A stretch of DNA of 64,000 bases from Sporosarcina psychrophila (lineage in GTDB: Bacteria > Bacillota > Bacilli > Bacillales_A > Planococcaceae): assembly GCF_001590685.1 (NCBI RefSeq), contig NZ_CP014616.1, forward strand, positions 3,719,001-3,783,000, given 5' to 3'. The notes beneath the pieces were generated by a model, which did no database searches, had not been told where the DNA came from, and was given only the letters and a program-made list of their open reading frames with translations. The position numbers and the translations under genes are program-made. Positions 46,081-58,473 of the stretch are shown here, piece after piece. Each line of letters opens with the position of its first letter. Positions within the stretch are counted from its first letter, which is position 1.

Positions 46081-48348
46081 TCAAAGTGCGTCCGTATGTT
46101 CACTACCTGCCGGAAGAATATCCGACATGTTGATACGCTCAAGGCCTTTTTTAATCTTCGTCGTATAACCTAACTTGTTTTCGTTCAAATAACCCGCTTT
46201 GGAACGTATCATTTCTTCAAAGATAGGCAACTTCGATTCATCGATCGCCGACCACAATTCATAAGAATTGATCAAATCTTCCAAAGTTAAATGAACATAA
46301 TCGCGTCCAGAGAATTCACGTTCCGGCGAAATTTTATACCAAATGTCACCGTCAGGACGGATCCACTTATTCTTTTCCTTTACGATCGCTGTCTGGATAC
46401 TCGTTGCAGTAGCTAAATATGCAGGATCGTTTAACTCTTGATAAGCCAATAAAAGAATGTTCATTCCACCAAGCGCATGGTTCATGGACGTATGTGTCTT
46501 CACTTTTTGCGCCCCAGGGAAGTAATCAGAAATATAGTAGGACTCGTTGTCCACTTTGATGATATTCCCTTTTTCCTTTTGCGATACAAGCAAATTGGCA
46601 TAGTTTTTCAGACCGACATTATAGTCCTTATGTTCAAACGCTTTGCCGCCATTATACATGAATAATGCAATTTGTTCGTTGAATCGAGTATCGACGAACG
46701 GAGCCGTTATACCGTACAAGCTTTTCAGATACGTGCTTGTTACTTCTGTCTCCCAATACGTCGATTTCCCTCTGAATACATCCAAATTAGCAAATGAATT
46801 ATAGAGAAGGTTTTCATAATACCGTGCACCAGTTTCGGAGTAAAGGGCCATAACTCGGTCCTCTTTCACAAGAAGTAGATTACGACCATACCCTCTACCC
46901 GACTTCGGCATTGGTTCAACCGTTACCGCCATCTTATTGTATGGACCTTCGGCTGTGTACCATTTATTTCGTTTTTTATAATTAACTGCTGACTCAAGCA
47001 TCCAAGCGTCCATTTGCTTCCGATCCTCAAACAATCGTTCTTCAGAAGCTAGGAGCCATTGGTCAACAACATCAAAACCTCTTGACTGTAATCTGTAAAC
47101 GGAAAGTTGCGTTTCTCCAAGCATAACGCCGCTAAACGCTTCGCTTTCCTGATGTAATTCCCTCGTATGGCTTTCTGCGCCTGTAGGGTATTTCTGGTTC
47201 AGTTCAGTTGACTGGTATGACTTCCCAATCATCCGCTGAGATACTTTACCGTCTGTTTGTATTTTTTCGAAAATACCTGTGGGGTACGTCATCAAGTCAT
47301 AGCCAAATGTCTCATCCACACTTTTCTTGATTGGGAATCGACTATACTCGTGAAGCACGGCTTTCGATAATCCTTCTTCCGTCTGGATAACATCAACAGT
47401 TACTGGTATGTTTTGAGGATTTCTCAGTTCGTTGAATAAAAAATAATCGCCGTTAGGCAGTTCCCTTTTCGTCATTTTCACCGTGACGGACGGAAAGCCG
47501 CTTATGCGGTATGTGTAAATAATATCTGTAGCATGTGCATGTTTGACGGTTTTCTCTCCCGCAAACTGCATGATATAGTTCGAACGCAAATAGGTTTTGG
47601 CAGTAGTCGAAAGTGGTACTTCGACAAATTGTTGCTCATGTCGGACGGTATCAAACGTACCGTACGTATTTGGCTCCGTGAATTCTGTTGCAGGCAATTT
47701 CTCTATTAGCTTATTTTGCAGCATCGCCCTGTGTAGAAATACGACATATGTCGCGCGGTTGACAGCTGTTTTCGGATCGAATGTACCGTCTTCCTTACCA
47801 GTTGTGATACCGTGTTGCGCAAGTACTTTTACACCTAATTTATGAGATTCACTGATTTTGTTCTCGTCCTTGAACGTGATTTCTTCTCCTGTATCTTGCA
47901 ACTTGAAAGCCCGAACGATGACAGTCGCCATCTGTTCACGTGTCAAAGAGTCACCAACGCCGAACGTCCCGTCTTCTTTCCCTAAGAAAATACCGGCTTC
48001 ATATGTAGCCATGGCACCTTTCAAATGGGACGACTTTGCACTGACATCTTTAAAAATCGGCTTGTAGGATGAAAATGGCAACTCGAGTGCGTTCGTTATC
48101 AAGTTTGCTGCTTGTGCCCGTGATACCTCTAAACTTGGTCTGAACTGCTTGTCCGGATAACCGTTAATAATTTTTAAGTCGACAAGTTGTGTTACTTCAT
48201 CTTTTGCCCAGAAATCATTATGTACGTCCGTAAAGCTTGGACTAATTGGATTCGCGCTAGCATTCAATATACCAAAGCCAAACAGTGAAAGAACTACGAC
48301 AATAAGTCCGACTTTCATTGGACCTTTCATTTTTTTCTTGTGTAACAT
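46081..48348 (-). CDS. SLH-domain surface protein with large uncharacterised C-terminal region
   Basis: The 755-residue protein has a signal segment (residues 10-33), three SLH domains (about 36-215; FTDVHNDFWAKDEVTQLVDL, NGYPDKQFRPSLEVSRAQAANLI, LGKEDGTFGVGDSLTREQMA, TGKEDGTFDPKTAVNRATYVVFLHRAM), a middle beta-rich region (240-500) and a C-terminal region (520-740) with helix pairs such as YNVGLKNYANLLVSQ, HALGGMNILLLAYQELNDPAYLATA and LTLEDLINSYELWSAI. The last part resembles an alpha/alpha-toroid, like glucuronyl epimerases or lyases. I cannot name the enzyme. Anchoring to the wall polymer is expected. ATG with GGGAGGA 9 nt upstream. Confidence 0.8.
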   Translation of the reverse strand: MLHKKKMKGPMKVGLIVVVLSLFGFGILNASANPISPSFTDVHNDFWAKDEVTQLVDLKIINGYPDKQFRPSLEVSRAQAANLITNALELPFSSYKPIFKDVSAKSSHLKGAMATYEAGIFLGKEDGTFGVGDSLTREQMATVIVRAFKLQDTGEEITFKDENKISESHKLGVKVLAQHGITTGKEDGTFDPKTAVNRATYVVFLHRAMLQNKLIEKLPATEFTEPNTYGTFDTVRHEQQFVEVPLSTTAKTYLRSNYIMQFAGEKTVKHAHATDIIYTYRISGFPSVTVKMTKRELPNGDYFLFNELRNPQNIPVTVDVIQTEEGLSKAVLHEYSRFPIKKSVDETFGYDLMTYPTGIFEKIQTDGKVSQRMIGKSYQSTELNQKYPTGAESHTRELHQESEAFSGVMLGETQLSVYRLQSRGFDVVDQWLLASEERLFEDRKQMDAWMLESAVNYKKRNKWYTAEGPYNKMAVTVEPMPKSGRGYGRNLLLVKEDRVMALYSETGARYYENLLYNSFANLDVFRGKSTYWETEVTSTYLKSLYGITAPFVDTRFNEQIALFMYNGGKAFEHKDYNVGLKNYANLLVSQKEKGNIIKVDNESYYISDYFPGAQKVKTHTSMNHALGGMNILLLAYQELNDPAYLATATSIQTAIVKEKNKWIRPDGDIWYKISPEREFSGRDYVHLTLEDLINSYELWSAIDESKLPIFEEMIRSKAGYLNENKLGYTTKIKKGLERINMSDILPAGSEHTDAL

Positions 48349-48418
48349 TTACAAATATCCTCCCTCTCCTTACTTAATCTGTACAGTCATCCATCTATAA
48401 TACCATATATGGGCATAG

Positions 48419-48445
48419 AAAAACCTCCCATTTACCAGGAGGCTG
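48419..48445 (-). terminator. Terminator of the lipoprotein gene
   Basis: Minus strand GCCTCC, loop TGGTAAAT, GGGAGG, then TTTTT. Short 5-6 bp GC stem. Confidence 0.7.
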
Positions 48446-48450
48446 ATTCG

Positions 48451-48870
48451 TTACTCTATTGTCTTTTGTGCAAACGTTTCGCCATTTTTACGTGCTTGAA
48501 CATCAATTTTATAATCCGAATATTCTACTTTCAATTTTTCAGCAAACTTTTCGACAAGTTCTTTTGCTTTCTCTTCTTTCATATCAGCAGCAACATCAAA
48601 ATCGAGTAGAACGAAGCCACCGCTATCTTCTGTCACGATAATACCGACCGAAGAAACGCCTTCTTCTTTACCAAACTCTTCTTTTAAGTCATCGTCCGAT
48701 TTTGCCGTTTCTGATTTATCGACAGCTCCTTGTTCCTTAAGGTCTTTTTCAACTGCCTCACTTTTCTTCTCTTCATCAGTTTTCGGCTCATCTTTCTTAT
48801 CCGACTCCCCGCATGCACCAAGCAAAAGAGCTGATCCTAACAATGCTGCAAACAATAATGATTTTTTCAT
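48451..48870 (-). CDS. Small acidic lipoprotein, function unknown
   Basis: The 139-residue product has a lipoprotein signal (KKSLLFAALLGSALLLGACG, lipobox LGAC with Cys20). A Lys/Glu/Asp-rich low-complexity linker (21-75) and a small globular C-terminal domain (GVSSVGIIVTEDSGGFVLLDFDV ... KVEYSDYKIDVQARKNGETFAQ) follow. The family is not recognised. It should sit on the outer face of the membrane. ATG with an AGGAGGAG ribosome site. The downstream-flanking tnpB element inserted upstream of this gene, about 45 bp before its start. Confidence 0.8.
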   Translation of the reverse strand: MKKSLLFAALLGSALLLGACGESDKKDEPKTDEEKKSEAVEKDLKEQGAVDKSETAKSDDDLKEEFGKEEGVSSVGIIVTEDSGGFVLLDFDVAADMKEEKAKELVEKFAEKLKVEYSDYKIDVQARKNGETFAQKTIE

Positions 48871-48894
48871 ATTAGGTTCTCCTCCTTCATCTAA

Positions 48895-48953
48895 AGTATA
48901 TATTATCCTAACATTTGAACTACCCCCACCTTCACTACGTTTAGAGGTGGGGG
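48895..48953 (-). ncRNA. Predicted 3' end of omega RNA (reRNA) with guide
   Basis: The right end of the tnpB element carries a 9-bp hairpin AGGTGGGGG/CCCCCACCT (48923-48953), ending in GTTCAA at 48915. By analogy with TnpB systems the transcript overlapping the 3' end of tnpB would form the scaffold. The first bases beyond the element (48895-48914, reading ATGTTAGGATAATATATACT on the minus strand) would be the guide. The 5' boundary within tnpB cannot be set from sequence alone. Confidence 0.6.
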
Positions 48954-50294
48954 ATTCCTAAGAATACCGGCGTATCCGCCAATTATGGATTAGGCTAGCT
49001 CCACAGTTCCTGCGGTTAGAAGTCTTATGGCTTCTTTTTCAAGATTGATACTTGCGTTATAGTCTCGGTCGTGACACGAGTTACATGCCGGACACACCCA
49101 TTCACGTAATGCAAGAACCTTAACGTCTTTATGGCGATAGCCACAACTTGAACAGAGTTGGCTAGAGGGGAAAATTTTTGCGACAGCGATGACTGTCTTC
49201 CCGTACCACTTCGCCTTGTATTCAAGCATTGTGCGGAACTGTGACCAACTCACTTCACTGATTGCTTTGGCTAAGTTGTGGTTTTTCAGCATGTTTGATA
49301 CCTGCAAATCCTCAATTCCGATGACATCGTGGTTTTTGATGATTTCGGTGGAGACTTTATGCAAGTAATCATTTCTTTTATTTGCAATTTCTTCATGAAT
49401 ACAAGCGACTATTCTTCGTTGTTTCTGATAGTTCTTCGCCTCATGCAGGGGTTTCTGTTGATAAATCGCATGTTCTTTTCTTCTTGAAAGAATCCGTTGT
49501 GCTTTGGCTAATTTCTTTTCCAATGCGCGAAAGAATTTTGGATTTTCATAGACGGTCTCATCTGAATTTATAGCGAAATCCTTTAGACCAACATCAATAC
49601 CGACAGAAGTATTGGTTTTAGGTAGCTCACAAACCTCTGTTTCGACAAGAATGGAGACAAAATAGTTCCCGCTCGGATTCCGTCTGATTGTCGCATTCAT
49701 TATACGCCCTGAGATTTCACGGCTTTTTGCGAGTTTAACAAACCCCAACTTGGGCAATTTGATGGCATTGCCAATAACTGCAATATTACCGTTTGTCTGT
49801 TTTGTTGTGTAGGATTGGACGTTATTTCTTTTCGATTTAAAACGGGGTGGTTTGGTTTGCTTCTTAAAGAAACGGTCAAACGAGTCTGCAAGGTTGCGGA
49901 CAGCTGATTGAAGGGCGATGCTGTCCACTTCTTTTAACCAAGATAATTCCTTTTTCAATAAGGGAAGGCCAGCTGAACAAGTGCCATATGTTAGCCCTTT
50001 ACCTGTTTCTTTATAGGTGTCATTCCATTTATACAAAAAGTGATTAAAGACAAATCGGCTACATCCGATTGTTTTAGCAATGAGGACTTGTTGGTCTTGG
50101 TTTGGATAGATACGGAACTTATAGGCTTTGTTGGTCATCACAGACTTTCACCTCATTTCAAAAGGGTTTTGAGTTAATTATAGAATACACGTTCTGTTAA
50201 AGCTAGTATTTTGGGCTGCTGCCCAACCGAAATTCTTCTCCCACTTATCACTTGGCCACGCCCTTTTCGTGATTGAAGTGGGCGTCTTCTTTCG
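48915..50294 (-). mobile_element. IS200/IS605-superfamily tnpB-only element
   Basis: A 1380-bp element with tnpB only and no tnpA. On the minus strand the left end follows TTAC (50295-50298) and carries a CGCCC/GGGCG hairpin (50259-50284). The right end finishes in TCAA after the GGTGGGGG hairpin. TTAC and TCAA are the known IS608 left and right cleavage motifs, which supports the boundaries. No target duplication is expected for this superfamily. Confidence 0.75.
48990..50141 (-). CDS. tnpB: TnpB RNA-guided nuclease (IS605 OrfB family)
   Basis: This 383-residue TnpB is a likely RNA-guided DNA endonuclease. RuvC-like catalytic residues are intact: Asp in [16 protein letters not shown] (about 185), Glu in [14 protein letters not shown] (about 275) and Asp in [17 protein letters not shown] (about 360). 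A zinc ribbon [10 protein letters not shown] ... CPACN lies between the last two. The N-terminal [17 protein letters not shown] and [10 protein letters not shown] are typical. Start is GTG (50141) with GAGGTG 7 nt upstream, or the next-codon ATG. It is full length with no frameshift, so it may be active, although self-transposition would need tnpA in trans. Confidence 0.93.
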   Translation of the reverse strand: MMTNKAYKFRIYPNQDQQVLIAKTIGCSRFVFNHFLYKWNDTYKETGKGLTYGTCSAGLPLLKKELSWLKEVDSIALQSAVRNLADSFDRFFKKQTKPPRFKSKRNNVQSYTTKQTNGNIAVIGNAIKLPKLGFVKLAKSREISGRIMNATIRRNPSGNYFVSILVETEVCELPKTNTSVGIDVGLKDFAINSDETVYENPKFFRALEKKLAKAQRILSRRKEHAIYQQKPLHEAKNYQKQRRIVACIHEEIANKRNDYLHKVSTEIIKNHDVIGIEDLQVSNMLKNHNLAKAISEVSWSQFRTMLEYKAKWYGKTVIAVAKIFPSSQLCSSCGYRHKDVKVLALREWVCPACNSCHDRDYNASINLEKEAIRLLTAGTVELA

Positions 50295-50367
50295 GTAAAT
50301 AGATAAAAAGTATAAGCGACAAGGCACACACTACTTGGTGTCGCTTATTGGTTGACTGCTATTCAGT

Positions 50368-50410
50368 AAAAAAAAGGGCCCCATTGCTGTCATTCGACTG
50401 CTGGGACCCT
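50368..50410 (-). terminator. Terminator of the GltS-type gene
   Basis: Minus strand AGGGTCCCAGCAGTC ... GACAGCAATGGGGCCCT followed by TTTTTTTT. Strong stem with small bulges, 7 bp after the stop codon. Confidence 0.85.
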
Positions 50411-50416
50411 GTTTCA

Positions 50417-51748
50417 TTATGCTTTTCTATTCAACCATTTATATTTAATTGCCATCAGATAAATAACGAATGCAAATGCAAATGTGATAGCAACAAAGAC
50501 AAATCCTTGTGAGTTCAATACAAGCATCGGAGCAAATGTCACGAGCATAATTTCAACCGGCGCAATTGGTATATAGGCCAAGCTGTAATCATCCAGCGTC
50601 TTGCTTTCCGATTTTGGATCTACGATTCTAAGTAGCGCCATACCCATAGCGACCGTTCCTGTTGTCCAGCCCCATGTGAATATCCCCTTTTCAAACCAGT
50701 ATTCCGGGAAAAACTTCTTCGAAAATACTGCGAAGAATAAAAATGCATACACAAGACCAAACACAAATAACAAAATTAACGGAACAGCATAATCAAGTAC
50801 GACTGAAATACTAATTGAACCAATTCCGAATGCAACGAGAATATCCGTTGCACTTCCACTAATTCTTGACACAACATCCTTACTGACATATTTATCCGTA
50901 TCCGTCGAATTCAATATCTTCTTCACGAACAATCCAACAAGAAATGCCAGTGAAAATGCCGGTATAACAACGCTTGGTAATAGCATTGCACCTAATTCAC
51001 TTAAATAATAACCGCCCATGGCGATAATCGTAATGATAGACAGGTGAAAAACATATGGATCAATCGAAATCGACGATACCGTATCTGTTTCAGATTTCGT
51101 TCTAGATTCTGGCGGGATTAATCCCGTTCTCATCTCGTCAGGCAAATCTTTGAACGAAGCAAGGAATGATGTATGCCCCTTCGAAGACCCCCATTTAATA
51201 AAGAGAATCCCAATTAGAATCGCACTCATAATCCCTACAGTGGCAGATGTCATAGCCAAAGAAGTCGCTTCTTCCCAGCCATTTTGCTCAAATGTCGCAC
51301 CAATTGCCGCTGCAGTTCCGTGTCCCCCTACAAAGCCGGCTGCAAGTAACAAACCGAAACCGTCATGTACATTCCAAAATGGATTAATCAGTAGAAGTGC
51401 GAATAACAATCCTCCACCCCACATTAATACCATTGCAAGTTGAGAGTACGACCACATGCTCCCGACTCTTGTCTTAATCGCATTCCAGTCAATCCGTGGT
51501 GATAGTAACGGCAGCGTTCCAAATATTACTGCTATTAAGATTGCCGGATAGACTTTCATTTGATCTGAAAACGGCAAAATTCCGAAACCATTCGGCCCTA
51601 ACAGCAAAGCCAGAAGCCCCGCAATAATACTGGCCGGCAAAAACATTTGCTGGATGAACTTAACCTTTGCTCGAATAATCGTCCCTACAAGCAGAAGCAA
51701 TGATATCAAACCGATATCCGTAAATAAAACCCATGGTGAAAAATCCAT
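50417..51748 (-). CDS. GltS-type sodium:glutamate symporter
   Basis: The 443-residue membrane transporter has about ten to twelve helices in two inverted halves. GltS-like re-entrant motifs are seen in GLLLAAGFVGGHGTAAAIGATFEQNGWEEA-type sequence (about 132-165, GGHGTAA core) and WGWTTGTVAMGMALLRIVDP in the second half (about 365-385). It is expected to import glutamate or a related dicarboxylic amino acid with sodium. ATG with AGGAG 9 nt upstream. A perfect cre match lies 66 bp upstream of the start, suggesting CcpA control. Confidence 0.85.
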   Translation of the reverse strand: MDFSPWVLFTDIGLISLLLLVGTIIRAKVKFIQQMFLPASIIAGLLALLLGPNGFGILPFSDQMKVYPAILIAVIFGTLPLLSPRIDWNAIKTRVGSMWSYSQLAMVLMWGGGLLFALLLINPFWNVHDGFGLLLAAGFVGGHGTAAAIGATFEQNGWEEATSLAMTSATVGIMSAILIGILFIKWGSSKGHTSFLASFKDLPDEMRTGLIPPESRTKSETDTVSSISIDPYVFHLSIITIIAMGGYYLSELGAMLLPSVVIPAFSLAFLVGLFVKKILNSTDTDKYVSKDVVSRISGSATDILVAFGIGSISISVVLDYAVPLILLFVFGLVYAFLFFAVFSKKFFPEYWFEKGIFTWGWTTGTVAMGMALLRIVDPKSESKTLDDYSLAYIPIAPVEIMLVTFAPMLVLNSQGFVFVAITFAFAFVIYLMAIKYKWLNRKA

Positions 51749-51813
51749 ATAACTATTCTCCTAATCTATACATTATTTTTTTGCTGAATTAAATGCCCCT
51801 TTCTTAACATCTA

Positions 51814-51827
51814 TGTAACCGATTACA
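51814..51827. promoter_or_regulatory. cre site (CcpA) upstream of the GltS-type symporter
   Basis: TGTAACCGATTACA matches the cre consensus TGWAANCGNTNWCA at every defined position. It lies in the 51749-52104 gap, 66 bp upstream of the symporter start. The rest of that AT-rich gap shows no gene or clear hairpin. Confidence 0.7.
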
Positions 51828-52104
51828 CGAATATAAAAAGCATATTTTTTATCAACTCATATTACAATAACATTTATTAAAGTTCTAGTAAATTTAACGG
51901 ACTACTTAGAATTCCTTAATGAATTCACAATTGGAAACTAACTAAAAACTCTTTTAAATAAAGAAATATATTCATCATCATTAAATGACTTTCAAGAATA
52001 TTTCCTACATAAAATATATATATATTCGTAACATTCGACAGCAATTTGTTCGTCAAAATTTTAGAGACTGCATATAAATAGAAGGAAGCTTGGAGGGATA
52101 AAAA

Positions 52105-53190
52105 GTGATAACGATAAGTTTGTGTATGATTGTGAAAAATGAAGAGGAAGTAATAGGTAGATGTTTAGATTCTGTTTGCGAGTTAGTGGATGAAATCAAT
52201 ATTGTGGATACAGGGTCTGACGACCGAACAAAAGAAATCGTAAATAAGTACACCAATCGAATTTTTGATTTTCAGTGGATTGACGATTTTTCAGCTGCAC
52301 GGAATTTCTCATTCCAACAAGCAACAATGGATTATGTTCTTTGGCTCGATGCGGATGATGTATTTACAGCTGAAGATCAGGAAAAGTTCAAGTTATTGAA
52401 ACAATCCTTACAACCAACGATTGATGCTGTTTCAATGAATTACCATTTAAGTTTTGATCATGAAGGCAACGTGACCTCCCTTTTGAGGAGATATCGTCTA
52501 GTAAAAAAAGTAAATGAGTTTAAATGGATAGGAGCGGTACACGAGTTTCTTTCCGTGTCAGGAAATCTATTCGATAGTGATGTAGCAGTTACCCACTCCC
52601 CTTTAAGCCATGATAGTGAACGTAATATCACGATCTATAAAAAGTTGTTAGCTTCAGGGAAAACATTGTCCCCCCGTGATACATTCTATTACGCCAATGA
52701 ATTGATGGATCATAGTGATTTTGAAACAGCAGTCCTTTACTATGAGGAGTTTTTAGATTCGAAACTGGGCTGGATTGAAGACAATATTAGGGCGTGTTTC
52801 AGACTGGCTGACTGCTACCATAAATTAAATGACAAGAATAAAGAACTTAGTTCTACCTTACGAACCCTTGCCTATGACGTTCCTCGTCCCGAAGCGTGTT
52901 GCCGACTCGGGTATTACTTTATGGAACAATTTAAAAACCACGAGGCTATCCACTGGTATAGTCAAGCGTTCCTTTATGAAAATCATCAACAGATAGGCTT
53001 TCAAAACACCTCATTTTCTACTTGGCTACCCAATCTTCAATTATGTGTTCTTTACGATCGCTTAAAACAGTACGACAAAGCCTATCATCATAATGAATTA
53101 GCCCGAAAATACAAACCAAATAATGACAGTATAATGAAAAATAAAACATATTTAGATGAAGTAATTAAAAATAATCAGGAGAAAATTTAA
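52105..53190 (+). CDS. Family 2 glycosyltransferase with TPR-like C-terminus
   Basis: The 361-residue cytosolic protein has a GT-A fold: ISLCMIVKNEEEVIGRCLDSV at the N-terminus, EINIVDTGSDDRTKEI, and the metal-binding LWLDADDVF near residue 90. A helical C-terminal region (about 190-350) has TPR-like pairs (FETAVLYYEEFLDSKLGW, NHEAIHWYSQAFLYENH, YDKAYHHNELARKYKPNN). This layout is shared by SunS-like and spore-glycoprotein glycosyltransferases. Its position 327 bp upstream of a collagen-like spore protein suggests it glycosylates the Thr-rich repeats. Start GTG with GGAGGG 7 nt upstream. Confidence 0.85.
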   Translation: MITISLCMIVKNEEEVIGRCLDSVCELVDEINIVDTGSDDRTKEIVNKYTNRIFDFQWIDDFSAARNFSFQQATMDYVLWLDADDVFTAEDQEKFKLLKQSLQPTIDAVSMNYHLSFDHEGNVTSLLRRYRLVKKVNEFKWIGAVHEFLSVSGNLFDSDVAVTHSPLSHDSERNITIYKKLLASGKTLSPRDTFYYANELMDHSDFETAVLYYEEFLDSKLGWIEDNIRACFRLADCYHKLNDKNKELSSTLRTLAYDVPRPEACCRLGYYFMEQFKNHEAIHWYSQAFLYENHQQIGFQNTSFSTWLPNLQLCVLYDRLKQYDKAYHHNELARKYKPNNDSIMKNKTYLDEVIKNNQEKI

Positions 53191-53284
53191 GAGTCAATAC
53201 ACATAGCCAGCAGAATGAGTATTTGTGTAGCCTACAGTTGAAATTCATTCAAGAACTACTTTCAGTAGCTTCATATATCTAACT

Positions 53285-53321
53285 AACTAGCCGCTTCGAC
53301 AACTTGTCGGAGCGGCTAGTT
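53285..53321 (+). terminator. Hairpin after the glycosyltransferase gene
   Basis: AACTAGCCGCT/AGCGGCTAGTT (53285-53295 / 53311-53321), 11-bp perfect stem with an inner CGACA/TGTCG stem. It is not followed by a T-run, so termination is uncertain. Confidence 0.5.
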
Positions 53322-53516
53322 GGTTGGGGGCATCAGTGTCCAAGATGGCGAGCATATTCAAAACCAAAGCCCTTTCCTTAATAAACCTGGATAAATATTA
53401 AAGAAATCTCCCGCCCTCTCTGTGGCATTTCCTAATCTATTATTTTATGCACGTAGTTGATTGCCCGTCCCCCCAACTATTGCTCGAATAGGATGTTACA
53501 GAAAGGGGGTGAAAAA

Positions 53517-56682
<3,166 letters not shown>

Positions 56683-56744
56683 TAAATTAAAATGTACGGA
56701 AATACAATTCTAAATAAAGCTCATAGACACCAAATACAAAAGTT

Positions 56745-56781
56745 AAGCCCCTTTCATTTCACAATGAAAGGGGCTTTTTAA
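56745..56781 (+). terminator. Terminator of the collagen-like gene
   Basis: AAGCCCCTTTCATT/AATGAAAGGGGCTT (56745-56758 / 56763-56776), perfect 14-bp stem followed by TTTTTA. On the minus strand it may also help end the ilv-leu operon. Confidence 0.9.
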
Positions 56782-56849
56782 AAAATTATATTGTTCGAAA
56801 TAGTAATTATCACGATGATCCTTATTGTGTTATAAAAACTGCATTTCCA

Positions 56850-57827
56850 TTAGAAATTAAGTACAGAGTCATTACATTCCGTTATACAATTCCCTAACTT
56901 ACCAACATCAAAATTTCCGCCCGAAACGATAACACCGATTCGGTTAGATGAAACAGGTAATTTCTTATTCAAGACAGCAGCAACCGCTGCGGCTGCCGCT
57001 CCTTCAACAAGCATTTTCTCGCGTTCTAACATGAAAAGAATGGCTGATGAAATTTCTTGTTCCGTCACTGTAATCATATCGTCTACATAATTGTGAATGA
57101 TATCCATCGTTACTTTACCAGGTTCTCTGACGCAAATCCCTTCTGCTATCGTCGGTAAAAAGTGAGTCAGATTACTTTTTCTACCGTGATAAGTCGAAGC
57201 AATTGCAGGTGCATTTGCGGCCTGAACGCCAATCACTTTTACCGAAGGCCGTATTGTTTTCACAGCAAGTGCAGTCCCTGCTAAAAGTCCTCCACCACCT
57301 GCTGGTACAACAATTGTATCCAAGTCCGGTTGCTGTTGCAGCATTTCCATCGCAACCGTTGCCTGACCCTCAATAATTGTTATATCATCGAAAGGATGGA
57401 TAAACGTTGCACCTGTTGCCAGTTGTTCAGTACGAGCGGCTTTATAAGCCTCATCGAAATTTTTCCCAACTAGCTTAACAGTTGCCCCGTATTTCCGGGT
57501 AGCAGCCACTTTTGCCGCTGGAGTCGTTTCAGGCATGAATATTGTAACTCTGGCGCCCACTTTCCGTCCTGCCAATGCAACACCTTGTGCATGATTTCCC
57601 GCAGAAGCCGCAAGTAAACCTTTCGCACATTCTTCTGCTGTCAGTTGAGAAATTTTGTTGAACGCGCCGCGTACTTTAAACGACCCTGTCTTCTGTAAGT
57701 TTTCAAGTTTCAAATACACTTCGGATTGTGTCCATTCATTCAATGTCTCCGATTGTTTAATAGGTGTGCGGTGAACAATTTCAGTTAAGCGTTCAAATGC
57801 TTCGAATAAGCGCGCTGTTTCATACAA
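56850..57827 (-). CDS. ilvA: Threonine ammonia-lyase, short form without ACT domain
   Basis: This PLP enzyme (325 aa) deaminates threonine to 2-oxobutanoate, the isoleucine precursor. Motifs: KTGSFKVRGAFNK with the PLP lysine (about residue 50), AASAGNHAQGVALAG (about 73), VPAGGGGLLAGTALAV (about 175) and VIVSGGNFDVGKL at the C-terminus. It lacks the C-terminal ACT-like regulatory domain of classical biosynthetic IlvA and has the size of TdcB-type enzymes. It follows leuD by 36 bp and closes the ilv-leu operon, so the role is biosynthetic by context. The start is uncertain: TTG at 57827 has a poor ribosome site, while GGGAG sits 8 nt before an ATT codon at 57833. Confidence 0.85.
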   Translation of the reverse strand: MYETARLFEAFERLTEIVHRTPIKQSETLNEWTQSEVYLKLENLQKTGSFKVRGAFNKISQLTAEECAKGLLAASAGNHAQGVALAGRKVGARVTIFMPETTPAAKVAATRKYGATVKLVGKNFDEAYKAARTEQLATGATFIHPFDDITIIEGQATVAMEMLQQQPDLDTIVVPAGGGGLLAGTALAVKTIRPSVKVIGVQAANAPAIASTYHGRKSNLTHFLPTIAEGICVREPGKVTMDIIHNYVDDMITVTEQEISSAILFMLEREKMLVEGAAAAAVAAVLNKKLPVSSNRIGVIVSGGNFDVGKLGNCITECNDSVLNF

Positions 57828-57863
57828 ATTCCCAATTACACCATCTCCCTTTTAAGTTAATGT

Positions 57864-58454
57864 TTACGCGTTTTGATGTTGTTTTTCATAGTTAGAAATT
57901 TGTTCTTCATATTGGAAAGTCAAGGATATTTCATCCCAACCATTTAATAACATTTCTTTATAGTACGGGTCGATATCAAACGAATAGGACTTGCCATCCT
58001 GCCCTGTCACCGACTGTTTAACAAGATTAACTTCTACTGAGTAAGGATCTTTTTGCCCACTTGCCAACAACTCTTCTACTTCCGACATTGTTAATTTAAT
58101 TGGAAGCAAACCGTTTTTCATACAGTTATTATAGAAGATATCCGCATAGCTTGGCGCGATGACGACATTGAATCCATAGTCTAAAATCGACCACGGTGCA
58201 TGTTCACGAGAGGAGCCGCACCCAAAGTTTTCTTGAGCAACGAGGATTTTAGATCCTTTGAACCGCTCATCATTCAGTACGAAATCTTGAACTTCGCTTC
58301 CATCAGCATTATGTCGCCAGTGATAAAACAAATATTTTCCAAACCCTGTTCGCTCAATTCGTTTCAAGAACTCTTTCGAAATAATCTGGTCGGTATCGAC
58401 GTTTTTACGATCGAGCGGCGTTATGACGCTAACAACTTCATTAATCGGTTCCAT
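57864..58454 (-). CDS. leuD: 3-isopropylmalate dehydratase small subunit
   Basis: LeuD (196 aa) pairs with LeuC to isomerise 2-isopropylmalate to 3-isopropylmalate. Diagnostic segments: PLDRKNVDTDQIISKEFLKRI (about 13-33), VAQENFGCGSSREHAPW (about 72-88) and APSYADIFYNNCMKNGLLPI (about 100-120). The length is standard. It is 19 bp downstream of leuC. Confidence 0.97.
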   Translation of the reverse strand: MEPINEVVSVITPLDRKNVDTDQIISKEFLKRIERTGFGKYLFYHWRHNADGSEVQDFVLNDERFKGSKILVAQENFGCGSSREHAPWSILDYGFNVVIAPSYADIFYNNCMKNGLLPIKLTMSEVEELLASGQKDPYSVEVNLVKQSVTGQDGKSYSFDIDPYYKEMLLNGWDEISLTFQYEEQISNYEKQHQNA

Positions 58455-58473
58455 CTAATCATCCTTTCCTCAA

